Shown here in pieces: positions 33,801 through 43,793 of a DNA stretch of 64,000 nucleotides (positions are counted from its first letter, which is position 1; each line of letters starts with the position of its first letter). The DNA is from Hippasteria phrygiana (lineage: Eukaryota > Echinodermata > Asteroidea > Valvatida > Goniasteridae), in contig JAZGUH010000084.1 of NCBI GenBank assembly GCA_037893225.1, positions 620,001 to 684,000 on the forward strand. Reading direction: 5' to 3'. Below the pieces are notes generated by a model. It was not told where the DNA came from, did no database searches, and saw only the letters and a list, made by a program, of their open reading frames with translations. Both the position numbers and the translations under genes were made by a program.

Positions 33801-36396
33801 TAGTCGACTCGAATGACTCAAATAAGTCTGCATATTTCCCATTCTTGTATTAGAGTCAGTGTTGTAGTCGAGACTATTTCAAGACCAGGCACAAGACCAT
33901 GCACAATACCAGCTTGTAACAGGCACAAGTAACAGGCATAAACCATGACAAAGGAATGCTTTTGTTACAGTTCATTTGAATAGCTTAAGACTTGAATTAA
34001 GACTGTTGGTCTTGTACTGGTCTAGCAGGGTCTTGTGTGGTCTTGTGATTAGAATCTTGTATTTTGCAGGGTAGCTGCAAAATGCCAAGGTTGGTGTGTA
34101 CTGGGTTGGTGTACACTGTAGAATGCAAGAAAATTTGCTGTTGGATTTGGTTGTATTTAGCAGGCTTCCCATAGCATTTTTGTCGGAAATTGTTGGATAT
34201 GACAACAAAATGAAGGGGATTAGGAATGAAAATGTTATAACCATTATGTCTGAATGTATGGTTGCTTTTTTGAGTCCTGTCATGGATTCTTATTCTTGCT
34301 CTACCGTCTCCAGCCAACCAGGAGTAATGAATTTGGAGCCGTAAACAACGTCCTCCACATTTCAAAGACAGACTTTGAAGTTTTTGAGGCACTAGCGATT
34401 GACTCTTCAACAAGTAATACAAAACAAAGAAGTGAGTATAACACTTGAACATTGGAACTTTCCACCGGGAACATTGTCTGCACATATTGGGAATGTATAC
34501 TGTTCCCATTGGGGAAGTTTGGGAGTATCGGATGACCCCCCATACAGGAACATTGGTCTCTGCACATGGGTCATTCTATAAATTTGGGGTCCAAAAGTGT
34601 GACATTTTTGGTGTCCTTGGTACATAGGGACTTGTATAAGATTGAGCAATTCTTTAACTCTAACCCTTACCCCCTAGGGTGGTGTGAAAATTCGTATTGA
34701 AATTGATTGGATTCAGCATTGTTAGGGTTAATGTCTTCTATCTTCAAGAGTGATTGTGTATAAAAGCAAAGTACCTGCCAAACAAGTAAAAAGAAATAGT
34801 GTGGAGTCAATTTTAATGATACTTGATGGGAAATTACACAGGTCAGGTGTAACAGGGACACCAAAAAAATTCACACTTTTGGACCCCAAATTTATGGAAT
34901 GACCCACATGCATGTTTAGTCGGGAACCACCTGTGAATAATAATTATAATAATAATAATTACAATTTACATAGCGCCCGAAATCTATAAAATGCTCCTAG
35001 GCGCTGTACACATGTATAGGAATTAAAAAGAAATTACAGTATTTTTAAACTAAACATTAACCAATTAAAATACAAATAAGTAAACATGTAAAAATATCTC
35101 TTCCAGCTGGTAACACTGCTAATAATGATCGAGCTACCGATCATATTTGGTACCAGTTAACCCCTTGCCACCGGTTGACACAAATACGTGCAGATTGAAA
35201 TTGCCACCTGGCCGGTTGACACAAATATAGGCCAATTTTTGCATTTTCAATCCATTATTGGGGTATTGTGTACGTTATGCTTGGCTGCACAAGCCTTTTG
35301 TTTTTGTTTTGCTTGGCTGCATAACCTGGCCTGGTGCCCCAGCGCCACCCGGTGGCAAGGGGTTAACCAGTTTGCGTCGGATGACGTGTATGTACACGCA
35401 CTCAGTGAGGCAAGGGTCCAGCGGAAATATCTGTCAGCGACCGGCTCGCAGTGAGTGAGGCCAGGGTGTGCTACCCGCAGATAAAGGCCTGAACCCGTCT
35501 GGCACCCAGGCTCGTAATCCCGGCGTGAACTGGTTAACAGTAATAATGACCCATGCACTGCAGGGGATAAACGTGTGATGAACCTGTTACCACGTCACTA
35601 ATAACCAAAGAGTGGTGTGACCGCTATCAATGGACCAAGCCTAAGGCGAGGGCTATTAACCCCTTGCCACCAGGCATTACAGAAAAAAATATGCTTGTGC
35701 AGCCAAGCATAACGTACACAATACCCCAATAATGGATTGAAAATGCAGAGATTGGCGTGTATAGACGTCAACCGGCCAGGTGGCAATTTTCAATCCGCAC
35801 ATATTTGTGTCAACCGATGGCAAAGGGGTTAACAGCGGCTGAGACCCTCTGAGGTTATTTTTGTGGTAATGATTGGGTCATCACATTTTTATCACCATTC
35901 ATAAATGCCTTCTGATGGAAAAAGCAAAAATCTACTGTAAAATAGGGCAAAATGCGAAGCTTTTTCATCCCACTTTTTCTTCAATTTGCACAGTACATGA
36001 GGGTGCGCTCTGCACCTTGATCGTCGAGTGCACGTGTCTCAGCGTTGTCTCAAATACACGTTTGGACCCCAAATTTATGGAACGATCCGGCCTTAAATGT
36101 TTTGAACCCATTGAGCCCGGATGACAGCTAACGCCACGGTTTGAAAAAGACCACCTGGCCGGTTGACTGCTATACCTGCATTTTCTGCAAATTTAATCCA
36201 TTGTTCGGTTTTTGTGGTCCTTACGCTTGGCTGCACAAGCCTCTTGTGTCCATTTTGCTTGGCTGCACAATCCCGTCTGGCATACCAGCACCCCATTATA
36301 ATACCTAGGCACAAGGTGTTAACTTGATTTTGTTGTTGTTGTTGTTGTACTGCGCTTATGCAATTTTGTGTGGATATATGGCGCTTTGCAAATGGT

Positions 36397-36438
<42 letters not shown>

Positions 36439-36664
36439 AATCTCCTGGATGCGGCAAATGGGCGGCTCTTTCCGAAAAAACTCTAATTGGGCGACACTCG
36501 TGTCGCCCTTTTAGAGCACTTTCCCAACGCGCCTTACTAAAAAACACTCCAAAAGGGCGACTTTCACAATAGGGCGACAGTTATGTGTCGCCCTATTCGA
36601 CCAGGTCACCCTAACCCACTCTTTTCCAGGATTATGTGTCGCCCTATCCGGCAATTGAGAAAAA

Positions 36665-36695
<31 letters not shown>

Positions 36696-39600
36696 TACTA
36701 CAAATGACTGAACTTGTTTACTTCTCTCCATGGTACTAGATTTGTCCGGTTCACCGCCTGGGAAGTATGGCCAGGAGATTCCTACCAGAGAGATGCAGGC
36801 CAGCACCGGAGGTCCACCCTTTCTACCACCACACCTCCTCAACGTCCTACTCAATAAGGATGTCGGTGCTCAGGTAGGAACGCAGCCACTCATTCTGATA
36901 ATGCTACATGTCTGGGTTGGATAACTACAGGGCTAACTTGTGTGGAGAGAAGCGTGCTTGGAGCATTCGTGCTTGTACACAGACCAGTGGTCAATTTCAT
37001 AGAGTTGCTTAAGCACAAACAAAACTTGCTTAACCCTAACTCCTTAGGTGGTGTGAAAAATCGTATTGAAATTAGAGGATTCAGGACTAATAATTGGAGG
37101 ATTCAGGAGGATTAGGGTTAATAAAAGCAGGTTACCAGCCAAAACTCCATGTGATATTACTTGTGACTATTTAGATGTTGTTTGCTTAGCATGACAATCA
37201 CATGGAGTTTTGGCTGGTAACCTGATTTTACTAAGCATGTGTTTCTTGTGCTTAAGCAGCTCTATGACATAAGCCAGTTCGGTATCTCGAAGGTCAAAGG
37301 TTATTCGGGATAAAATTGTTGACGCCCATAGAGTACCGAAGTCTGACGTCAGTTGGCACGACAACTGGCTCCAAACAAATGGAGATTTCGACTGTTCCTT
37401 TGTTAACAGCCAGTCATGCAAACACACTGACACAAAATAACAAAAGTATTCTGGCTCCAAACATTGCATTGACGTCATCACTTCGGTACTCTATTCAGGG
37501 ATTTGATTTTTTCTGTTTTTTCCCGGAATTCCGTTTTTTTGGCCGTCAAATGTCAACCAACGTGAATCATATGAATCCGTTGAGAAAATTGGGGGGTAGA
37601 ATATGCTCATTAATTATTCATATCGGGTTTTACGTGCTGAATTTTATGTAAACCATTGATGAGTAGTGTAGTCTTGGTCAAGTATAAACAACTGCACTGA
37701 ATGCCACCGTCTTATTCACAATGTACAATGTACGTACACGCAGCGAGAGCGTAGTGAACTTTTGTCTTGTGAAAAGACTAATACAGGTGTGGCACATGCG
37801 CATTGCATGCATTGTACATATGTACAATGACTCAGTGAAACTAGCGCGTGCATGTTGCATTGTGGGTGTAGCCTTGGTGCAGTGCAAGCAACCGCACTGA
37901 ATGCCACCTTATTTATTATTCAGTGTACAATGCACGTACACGCAGAATGCGTTGTGAATTTTTGTCTTGTGAAAAGACTAAAACACGTGTGGCGCATTCG
38001 CATTGCATGCATTGTACAGGTCCAATGTCTGTGTAGACTGCATGAATACAGTACATGCAATACATGTACGATCGTTTTTTGACAGCTCACGTGTGAATCG
38101 TCCATGGTAATAATTATTAGGATAATCAGCTGTTACTAATCAACAATGCCGAAATAGAAACAAACGCTCGTATTTTTGGAATGTCGTAAGGTAAATGTCG
38201 TAACATTAGTACTTGAACTACTCAACGAGTGTAGCCTTGTAAACCCGGCCCGATACGCAATTCGCGATCTCGTTGGGCCGATGACTGAGCTCAATCCCGC
38301 GGCGCGTACCGGAGCTCAATCTCGGCGGGCCCGATCCCGGTGGCCCTGATCTCACAATGTCGTGGTGACTTCCATAATGTATATTTTTTCTGTCTAGAAT
38401 AAAGGTAATTTTTCGCATTTGATGCGTATTATGGATTAACGTGCACACACTTCTACTCTACTCGACATTGCAACGTGCTCGAACGTTCCAACGTGCTATA
38501 ACGCTTGTTCCAACATGACTTGTAGTTGTACGTAGCAGGTTTGAGGTTTGAAAAAAAAAGTTGGAACAAAATATGAGCGAAATATCAAGACCAATCATGC
38601 TTTCTATAGATGGGATGTGCTTTAGATTAAGAAAAAGAAAAAAAATGTTTCTGCTGTTCATGCAAGGGTGACACCAGATTATTTATTACAAATGGGTAGC
38701 AAATCAATAATGATGTTGAAATGAGACATAATATTCTGAAAAATTAAAATTAATATAACAAATCTGGCAAATATTGTTGCTAAAAAGATGTCCCAGAAAG
38801 GCTCAGATTGCATCACAGAGCATCTACAATTTTCCTGGGGCCCTTAAGTGGGCCCCGGATCCCCATGCCCTTAATGGCTTCGCACTCGCCAATGTCTGTG
38901 CTTGCCCCAGACTTTTCAGTTTTTTTCTACCAAAGTCCAATCACATCCCTGTCTATCTCAACGTGTTTTGATAAATGGCATTATGTCTGATGAGTACGAC
39001 CTTGAGTGGGGTGTTCCACAAGGTTCCTGTTTGGGTCCACTGTTATTTACTTTGTATACTAGTGAGTTGTTTGACATTGTAAATGCCCATGACCTCCAGG
39101 TTCATTGTTATGCGGACGACACACAGTTGTATATTTCATTTTCACCTGATGTAGTTGGGAGTCAAGAGTCAGCTTTGTCTGTCATGGAATCATGTATCAA
39201 GGACTTACGTACTTGGATGTCCGTAAGTGGGTTATTTTTAAATGATAGCAAATCTGAATTTCTGATTATTGGTACACGTCAGCAATTGGCAAAGGTTAAG
39301 ATAGATGGGATACAGGTTGGGGGATCAGTAGTCAACTCTGTGACTGTTGCCCGAAACTTGGGAGCGTGGTTTGATGTTAACTTATCTATGAAAGATCATA
39401 TTGTTAGAACGTGTTGTTCAGCATTTTATTATCTTCATAATATTAGATCCATTAGGAAGTTTTTAACACGTGCTAGTACTGAAACACTTGTCCATGCATT
39501 CATTACTTCCAAGCTGGATTACTGTAATAGTTTGCTCTATGGGATACCATCTGTGCATTTAGACCGTCTTCAGCGGGTTCAAAATACTTGTGCCAGGCTT

Positions 39601-41787
39601 GTGTGCAACATGTACAAGTACTGTCATATCACACCTGTTTTTATCGATCTTCACTGGCTTCCAATTAAGTCTAGAATTGTTTTTAAAATCTTGCTCCTCG
39701 TTTTTAAAATTTTACACGGTAAGTGTCCTGAATATTTATCCCAGCTTATCACCGTTCGACCTCTGCCCCATTATGGTCTTCGTAGCTTTGATCAAAACAA
39801 CTGCATTCTTCTTAAACACCCAATTACTCGTAGCAAAACTAACTTAGGTGATCAGGCTTTTCATTATGCTGCCCCTTCGCTGTGGAATAAGTTACCAGCT
39901 TATGTGAGGAATGCCACCAGTTTAAGCCGTTTTAAGACGCTGCTAAAAACTCATCTTTTTTCAAATGCTTTTGATTTGTAATGGGTTTTATTGTATTTCT
40001 ATTTACTGTAAGTAAAATATTTTTGGAACAATGAATTTTACTCGTATATTTCAATGATGTATTTCTGAGCCTGCCTTGTATTTTTAATGTATTTGGTGAT
40101 TTTAATGTATTAATTACTAGTTCTATGCCTAGTTTATTGTTGTACAGCGCATTTGAATATGTTACATACAATTTGCGCTTAATAAATACCATTATTATTA
40201 TTATTATTATTATTCTAATTGAATTTAACACGTGCGTGTTGTGCTACCACCTTGCGTGTTTATAGTTGGGATAACTATGTTATTGTGCACATGTGCAGTT
40301 GAAATACCGAACTGACGTATTGGCCCCTGGTTATACTTCAGAGACTGATTCAGTGTCTGTGTGTATGACATGCTGTTCTTAGCAAGCGCATGACTGGTGA
40401 GAACAGTTGGAAAGGGCCGGTATGTCTGCTGCCCCCAGTATCTTCCATTGCTTTTTTCATGGAAACATTCTCTGCAACTAATGACACATTTTCAACATAT
40501 TTTCTTATCGTTTTCTGTTTGGTTGATTGTGGTCTTTGTTTGTTTGTTTCAGTACGAGCCAACACTATTACCTGAACCCAATCATGTGATGTTGAATCAT
40601 CTCTATGCGCTGTCAATAAAGGTATGTAGCATGGTTTGCCGACTTCTAATTCTTCCTTTGCGTTGCTTCAGTGGTGTAACCAGGTTCTTGTCAGTTTGGG
40701 AAGGGGGGGGGGGGGGGGGGGGGAGGGGAAGAGAGGGGCATGGCCATTTTTAAGGGGAGAAATACACTTTCAATACATGTGCAGGATTTTCTATTTTTTT
40801 TGGGGGGGGGGGTTGTGTTGACCCGATACTTTCAGAAAACAGTATCTGAGGTTCCCTTGTGCAGTGTATGTAGTGCCATTTGTTCATGTAACAAACAAGT
40901 TTCCTGTTTCAACGTGAACAAAGAAACTGGCAGGAGCGGGATTCGAACCTGCGACCTCCGGGTTACCGTACCGGTGCTCTACCAACTGAGCTATCTTGCC
41001 CTATGTTGGCGGTCTCCCAAATTGTCAGTATCTTTGTTCGGGTGGGCGCTAGTCAGAAGTCATCAACCCAGAATGCCGTATAGCCAGGGATCACACCCAA
41101 TTTTACGATACAACCTGGGAAGCGACATTGTGGGGATCACTTAGTTGGTAGAGCACCGGTATTGTAACCCGGAGGTCGCAGGTTCGAATCCCGCTCCTGC
41201 CAGTTTCTTTGTTCACGTTGAAAATGTATTCAAATTTACCTAGTCAGTTTCTCTTGAAGTTTCCTGTTTGATAAAGTGGGCCGGAAGACAAAACAGCCAT
41301 AACTTTGCTATTTTAGCAGTTATGACTTTAATTTTTACACCATATAAAAGAGAAATCTTCATGGAACAAATTTTACACAGAACATTTTCCTTTTCAATCA
41401 ACACATGAGGGTGAAATCTTTTGCCTGACTATACAAAAATTCAACAAGCAGTCAGCTGCTTTTTCTGCATAAGTGGTTTTATGCTTGACTGAACAAACAA
41501 ATGTGGTACTGGGGGAAGATAAGCCAATAAACAATGTGGTAAGGAAAGGGTTAAAATGGTTCAAAATTGAACTACATGTAATCAAATCCCTGAATTTCCT
41601 GGGGCCTTGTGATTCCCACAAAAGTCGGAGGGGGAGGAGTAGTAATTATCGTAATTTTTTTCTATTTATCGAATATCGGTTGTGTCTATAATGTATGATT
41701 TCTTGGCAGGATGGTGTCATGGTGCTGAGCGCTACGCATCGCTACCGAAAGAAGTATGTCACCACGCTTCTGTACAAGCCCATATAG
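30680..41787 (+). CDS. PRKAB: AMP-activated protein kinase beta subunit, complete gene
   Basis: Spliced CDS: 30680-30841, 31162-31340, 33162-33255, 34314-34431, 36740-36873, 40553-40621, 41710-41787. That is 834 nt, 277 residues (mammalian beta1/beta2 about 270). All introns are GT-AG and phases join without a frameshift. AMPK beta is the scaffold of the alpha-beta-gamma heterotrimer. Domains: putative myristoylated N-terminus (Gly2), glycogen-binding CBM48 at about residues 82-160, and the C-terminal alpha/gamma-binding domain (about 200-277, NHVMLNHLYALSIKDGVMVL...TTLLYKPI). Glycogen-contact positions by alignment with rat beta1 are W105 (W100), K132 (K126) and W139 (W133). The counterpart of L146 is F152. 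The allosteric autophosphorylation serine (S108) is S114, its codon split across introns. Orthology to vertebrate beta1 versus beta2 cannot be assigned; probably the single ancestral gene. Confidence 0.96.
30848..31030. repeat. (GGGGCC)29 microsatellite in AMPK beta intron 1
   Basis: 29 uninterrupted GGGGCC units at 30852-31025, preceded by GGCC and followed by GGGCC and the degenerate ACGGCC. Intron 1 is only 320 bp (30842-31161), so the array is more than half of it and begins six bases after the exon end. The unit is identical to the C9orf72 repeat. All reading frames are stop-free across it: Gly-Ala, Gly-Pro and Gly-Arg sense; Pro-Ala, Pro-Arg and Gly-Pro antisense. Confidence 0.98.
31162..31340 (+). 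CDS. PRKAB: AMPK beta coding exon 2 (first half of CBM48)
   Basis: Acceptor CCATCCTCTAG, then EMLNRQGELPEQ...YTPVVFKWEGGGKNVF and ISGTFNQWSAKIPLNK. Donor GTCAGT; two bases carry over. W105 is the conserved glycogen-contact Trp. One extra residue (Ala107) precedes the KIPL motif compared with vertebrates. Confidence 0.95.
31414..31943. mobile_element. hAT-like MITE with 8-bp target duplication in AMPK beta intron 2
   Basis: TAGGGCTGTTC...GGGACAGCCCTT is flanked by ATTTGAAG at 31406-31413 and 31944-31951. An 8-bp duplication is diagnostic of hAT-type insertion. Internally it is the reverse complement of the relatives at 27476 and 30134. Confidence 0.85.
32705..33050. mobile_element. Uninterrupted AATCCTCC-type TTAA MITE in intron 2
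   Basis: CTAACCCTAACCTTCCC ... GAGTTAGGGTTAA; the left TTAA has mutated to CTAA. Filled with GGAGGATT(T/G)GAGG words. Serves as the reference for 23275-26162 (opposite orientation). Confidence 0.75.
33162..33255 (+). CDS. PRKAB: AMPK beta coding exon 3 (second half of CBM48)
   Basis: Acceptor TTGCATTACAG. The first base completes the Ser114 codon, then HGDFTTIVELPEGEYQYKYY and VDGQWQHNPKQ. Donor GTCAGA, phase 0. K132 and W139 (glycogen contacts) are present. Confidence 0.95.
33655..34075. repeat. Dispersed element with GACTTG-type internal repeats, intron 3
   Basis: TGTTGTAGTCGAGACTATTTCAAGACC ... CATGACAAAGGAATGCTTTTGTTACAGTTCATTTGAATAGCTTAAGACTTG. Shared with 53155-53400, 61965-62170 and 63585-64000. 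Preceded by GACTCGGACTTGA-like tandem words. Confidence 0.6.
34314..34431 (+). CDS. PRKAB: AMPK beta coding exon 4
   Basis: Acceptor ACCGTCTCCAG, then PTRSNEFGAVNNVLHISKTD and FEVFEALAIDSSTSNTKQR. Matches the vertebrate ...TVNNIIQV(K/R)KTDFEVFDAL segment that links CBM48 to the C-terminal domain. Donor GTGAGT with one base carried over. Confidence 0.93.
34561..34915. mobile_element. Inverted-repeat element hosting a TTAA MITE, intron 4
   Basis: GCACATGGGTCATTCTATAAATTTGGGGTCC.. pairs with ..GGACCCCAAATTTATGGAATGACCCACATGC. Inside, at 34654-34731, sits a TTAA element (TTAACTCTAACCC ... GTTAGGGTTAA) nearly identical in its core (GGTGGTGTGAAAA..TCGTATTGAAATT) to 37030-37121. Confidence 0.75.
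35157..35366. mobile_element. Family A TTAA MITE, intact 210-bp copy
   Basis: TTAA + CCCCTTGCCACCGG at the left and CCGGTGGCAAGGGG + TTAA at the right, 14-bp perfect terminal inverted repeats. Central GGTTGACACAAATA is duplicated; ATCCATTATTGGGGTATTG in the middle. Confidence 0.85.
35656..35832. mobile_element. Family A TTAA MITE, inverted relative of 35157
   Basis: TTAACCCCTTGCCACCAGG ... CGATGGCAAAGGGGTTAA, both TTAA present. The interior is the reverse complement of the neighbouring copy. Confidence 0.8.
36127..36322. mobile_element. Family A TTAA MITE, left end degraded
   Basis: CTAACGCCACGGTTTGAAA, GACCACCTGGCCGGTTGAC ... GGCACAAGGTGTTAA. Confidence 0.65.
36440..36660. repeat. GTGTCGCCCT-rich repeat between (ATT)n tracts
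   Basis: GGGCGACA and TGTCGCCCT words in both orientations between two ATT microsatellites (about 36396-36436 and 36664-36690). Probably a small inverted-repeat element. No coding sense. Confidence 0.5.
36740..36873 (+). CDS. PRKAB: AMPK beta coding exon 5
   Basis: Acceptor CATGGTACTAG. The carried base completes Asn, then LSGSPPGKYGQEIPTREMQA and STGGPPFLPPHLLNVLLNKD, VGAQ. Donor GTAGGA, phase 0. The PP-LPPHLL--LLNKD core is diagnostic of the AMPK beta C-terminal domain. Confidence 0.95.
37000..37266. mobile_element. Palindromic element with TTAA MITE in its left arm, intron 5
   Basis: AGAGTTGCTTAAGCACAA...GGTTACCAGCCAAAACTCC pairs with GGAGTTTTGGCTGGTAACC...TTGTGCTTAAGCAGCTC. The left arm is split by TTAACCCTAACTCC...GGATTAGGGTTAA (37030-37121). 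The right arm keeps the unfilled sequence TTTTACTAAGC. Confidence 0.8.
37670..38045. repeat. Tandem duplication, about 195-bp unit, intron 5
   Basis: Two copies of GCACTGAATGCCACC ... TTTTGTCTTGTGAAAAGACTA ... GCATTGCATGCATTGTACA. A third, inverted copy lies at 60-170 of the window. Confidence 0.75.
38975..40215 (+). mobile_element. 5'-truncated CR1/L2-like retrotransposon in AMPK beta intron 5
   Basis: Open frame to TAA at 39979-39981. The element-derived part starts at about codon MSDEYDLEWGVPQGSCLGPL, inside the RT domain. Catalytic CYADDTQLYI is at about 39110. Post-RT hallmarks are LDYCNSLLYGIP (about 39520), RLQRVQNTCARLV, ITPVFIDLHWLPI and YGLRSFDQNN..L near the end. The 3' end is AATAAATACC followed by (ATT)n, the CR1/L2-type microsatellite tail. 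Same strand as the host gene. No internal stops, so recent, but it lacks the endonuclease and half of the RT. Confidence 0.85.
40553..40621 (+). CDS. PRKAB: AMPK beta coding exon 6
   Basis: Acceptor TTTGTTTGTTTCAG, 23 codons YEPTLLPEPNHVMLNHLYAL, SIK, donor GTATGT, phase 0. Nearly identical to vertebrate AMPK beta over PEPNHVMLNHLYALSIK. Confidence 0.96.
40703..40723. repeat. G21 homopolymer, intron 6
   Basis: Uninterrupted G run, followed by GAGGGGAAGAGAGGGG. Another G run follows at about 40802-40812. Confidence 0.9.
40900..41235. mobile_element. Head-to-head inverted pair of tRNA-derived SINEs, intron 6
   Basis: The left member is on the minus strand (AACGTGAACAAAGAAACTGG, then GATTCGAACC and GCTCTACCAACTGAGCTATC, ending TAGTCAGAAGTCAT). 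The right member, on the plus strand, starts inside the tRNA block (CTTAGTTGGTAGAGCACCGG), has B box GGTTCGAATCCC and ends CAGTTTCTTTGTTCACGTTG. A transcript across both could fold into a long stem. Confidence 0.75.
41710..41787 (+). CDS. PRKAB: AMPK beta coding exon 7 with stop
   Basis: Acceptor ATTTCTTGGCAG, then DGVMVLSATHRYRKKYVTTL, LYKPI and TAG (41785-41787). One conservative change (Arg for Lys) from vertebrates in HRYKKKY. No clear AATAAA follows within the next few hundred bases. Confidence 0.96.
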   Translation, partial: DGVMVLSATHRYRKKYVTTLLYKPI

Positions 41788-43206
41788 GCTAGCGGTGTGT
41801 GTAAAGTGTATCATAGGTGTATCAAAGTCTTAATTATATAATACAGTAATTGGTACTAGGTGCTTACAAACTGTCCAGACCCCACATTGACCAAAATGCT
41901 GATCGTCAACCCGTGGGGTGAGCTGTATGAGTCCCATGACTGTTCAGTGGTATGGGGGCAAGAGTTGCGTGTATATATATTGTGCCATTGGGAGTATCTC
42001 CTTCAAGGTAACTTTTAGGCTGGTTTTTTTTTCGCTGTTGAAAGTTGCCTGGCATCGTTCACAGCAAGGAGAGACTACAAATTGCAGGCTTTCTGGAATC
42101 CAACACCACACTGTGTAGTGGGCCCAATGGCACTTTCTTCATATGTGGAGAATCAAGGGACGTCAAGCCCAATGTAAAGCCGTAGAGGTTTGGCTCTTCA
42201 GTCCCAATCAAAATCCATCAGTAACAGCTGTTAGATTTGGTTGGACTTGGGAATGTAAGGGTCTTGGGGTACTACTGTGATAATGTACTGCACATGTCAT
42301 TGTAATATAGATTTGCAAGTAATTGTTTGTGGCATATGCCATATCATTATTCTTCTGGATTGAACCAGTCACAAATACATTGTATGTGACGTGTATGTCA
42401 AAACCGGGCGAAATTGGCCAGAGCTACGAACAGAGAACAGCTGCAAAATGCCTTGGGGGTGATTGTTAGCGATTTTGAGATTTTTAAACATTTATGATGC
42501 TACAAATGTTTAAAATGTTCTGTAAAAGTTTCTAACTGAAATTTCATTGACAAAGTATTTTTAAAAACACTTTTAGAGAGGCATATAATTTCACAAAATG
42601 ATGCCTTGTTCGAGATTTTGCTTGGAAATGATGTTTCGGACAGTTTGATTTCAAATCTTAAGAACTCAGATTTGAAAAAAGAAAGCGGCGTTGTAAAGTG
42701 CAAAGTCAATATTTTACTCATATACTAATAACTCAAAATTGACCTCTTGCCCAATTGTGCCTGGTTTTGACACACCGCGTCACATGAAAGCAAGTTTTTT
42801 TTGTTTTCTGATTATGAAAACTATATATTGATCTGAAAATTGCTTATTTTTCTTTGCATTAGTTTGCAAGATAATTGTACCTGAGTGAAATTTTCATTCA
42901 TCAGACATTTCTCAGGTAATATGATACAGGACCCCACAGATATAGGAGTGAAAAAGAAAATATTTTTCTTATATTAGTCCTATGTACATGTACATGTCAT
43001 TATGAACAGTGAACATAGGGGCATTTTTTACATTTCATTTGCTTTCATCTCTTTATAAGTGTAGCAATATTGATTGAAAGTATTCATTTTTATGAGTTTC
43101 AATAGAAAATATTTTGAAGGACAAATAGATTTCTGTAATGACTGTATTAAATGGCTGTGAACAAGTTTAAAATGATGTACTCAATAATTTGTGACATACA
43201 ACTCTT
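41788..43206. other. AMPK beta 3' UTR and intergenic DNA
   Basis: AT-rich; no gene or element recognised. Confidence 0.4.
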
Positions 43207-43793
43207 TTAACCCTTGCTCTATGAGTGTTGTTTATTGCAAGTCAGTGGTACATTCCAATGCACTCCAGCTGCAATGCATTGGAGGATTCTTTGCTTTACC
43301 CATGGAGGAAGGATCCTTCCTCCATGCTTTACCAGACAATTGATTTCAAAGCTCCTACTGGAGTGCATTGGAGGGCACTTGGGGGGTTGCTGGTCATTGT
43401 TGTTGCTCACTTGACCAGCAAGTCTTGATGGAAATTGCCATTGTATTTATTATTAGTAACTTTTTTATAATATTAGATATCAATTTGAATTATTATAACA
43501 TTATATAACAACATTACTTAACATTACCCTGGTGTTCCAAAAGTACAAAGTGTTTTACTTCACAGCCTATCAGACATACCCTCCATCTCACTCCAGAGGA
43601 TTATGGCATGTGGCTTTGCTTATCAGTGTAATACACTGTTGACTCACAGCATGACCAAGTTATCCTCTAGTTTCCTTTGGCATTCCTTGGAGTGTACAAG
43701 GACTCCCCATTGAAATTGGAGGACCAGGCAATAAACATAGGCATCTTTTGGGCAAATAAAGTGTGTTGGAGTGTAAACAAGAGCAAGGGTTAA
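43207..43793. mobile_element. TTAA MITE, 587 bp
   Basis: TTAA (43207-43210) + CCCTTGCTCT ... AGAGCAAGGG + TTAA (43790-43793): perfect 10-bp terminal inverted repeat. The interior has GCACTCCAGCTGCAATGC / GGAGTGCATTGGAGG imperfect palindromes. Confidence 0.85.

Noticed and set aside
41120..41205. Functional tRNA-Thr gene
   Set aside because: A and B boxes and an anticodon-like TGT are present. The acceptor stem is unpaired and the same block recurs in several SINE copies.
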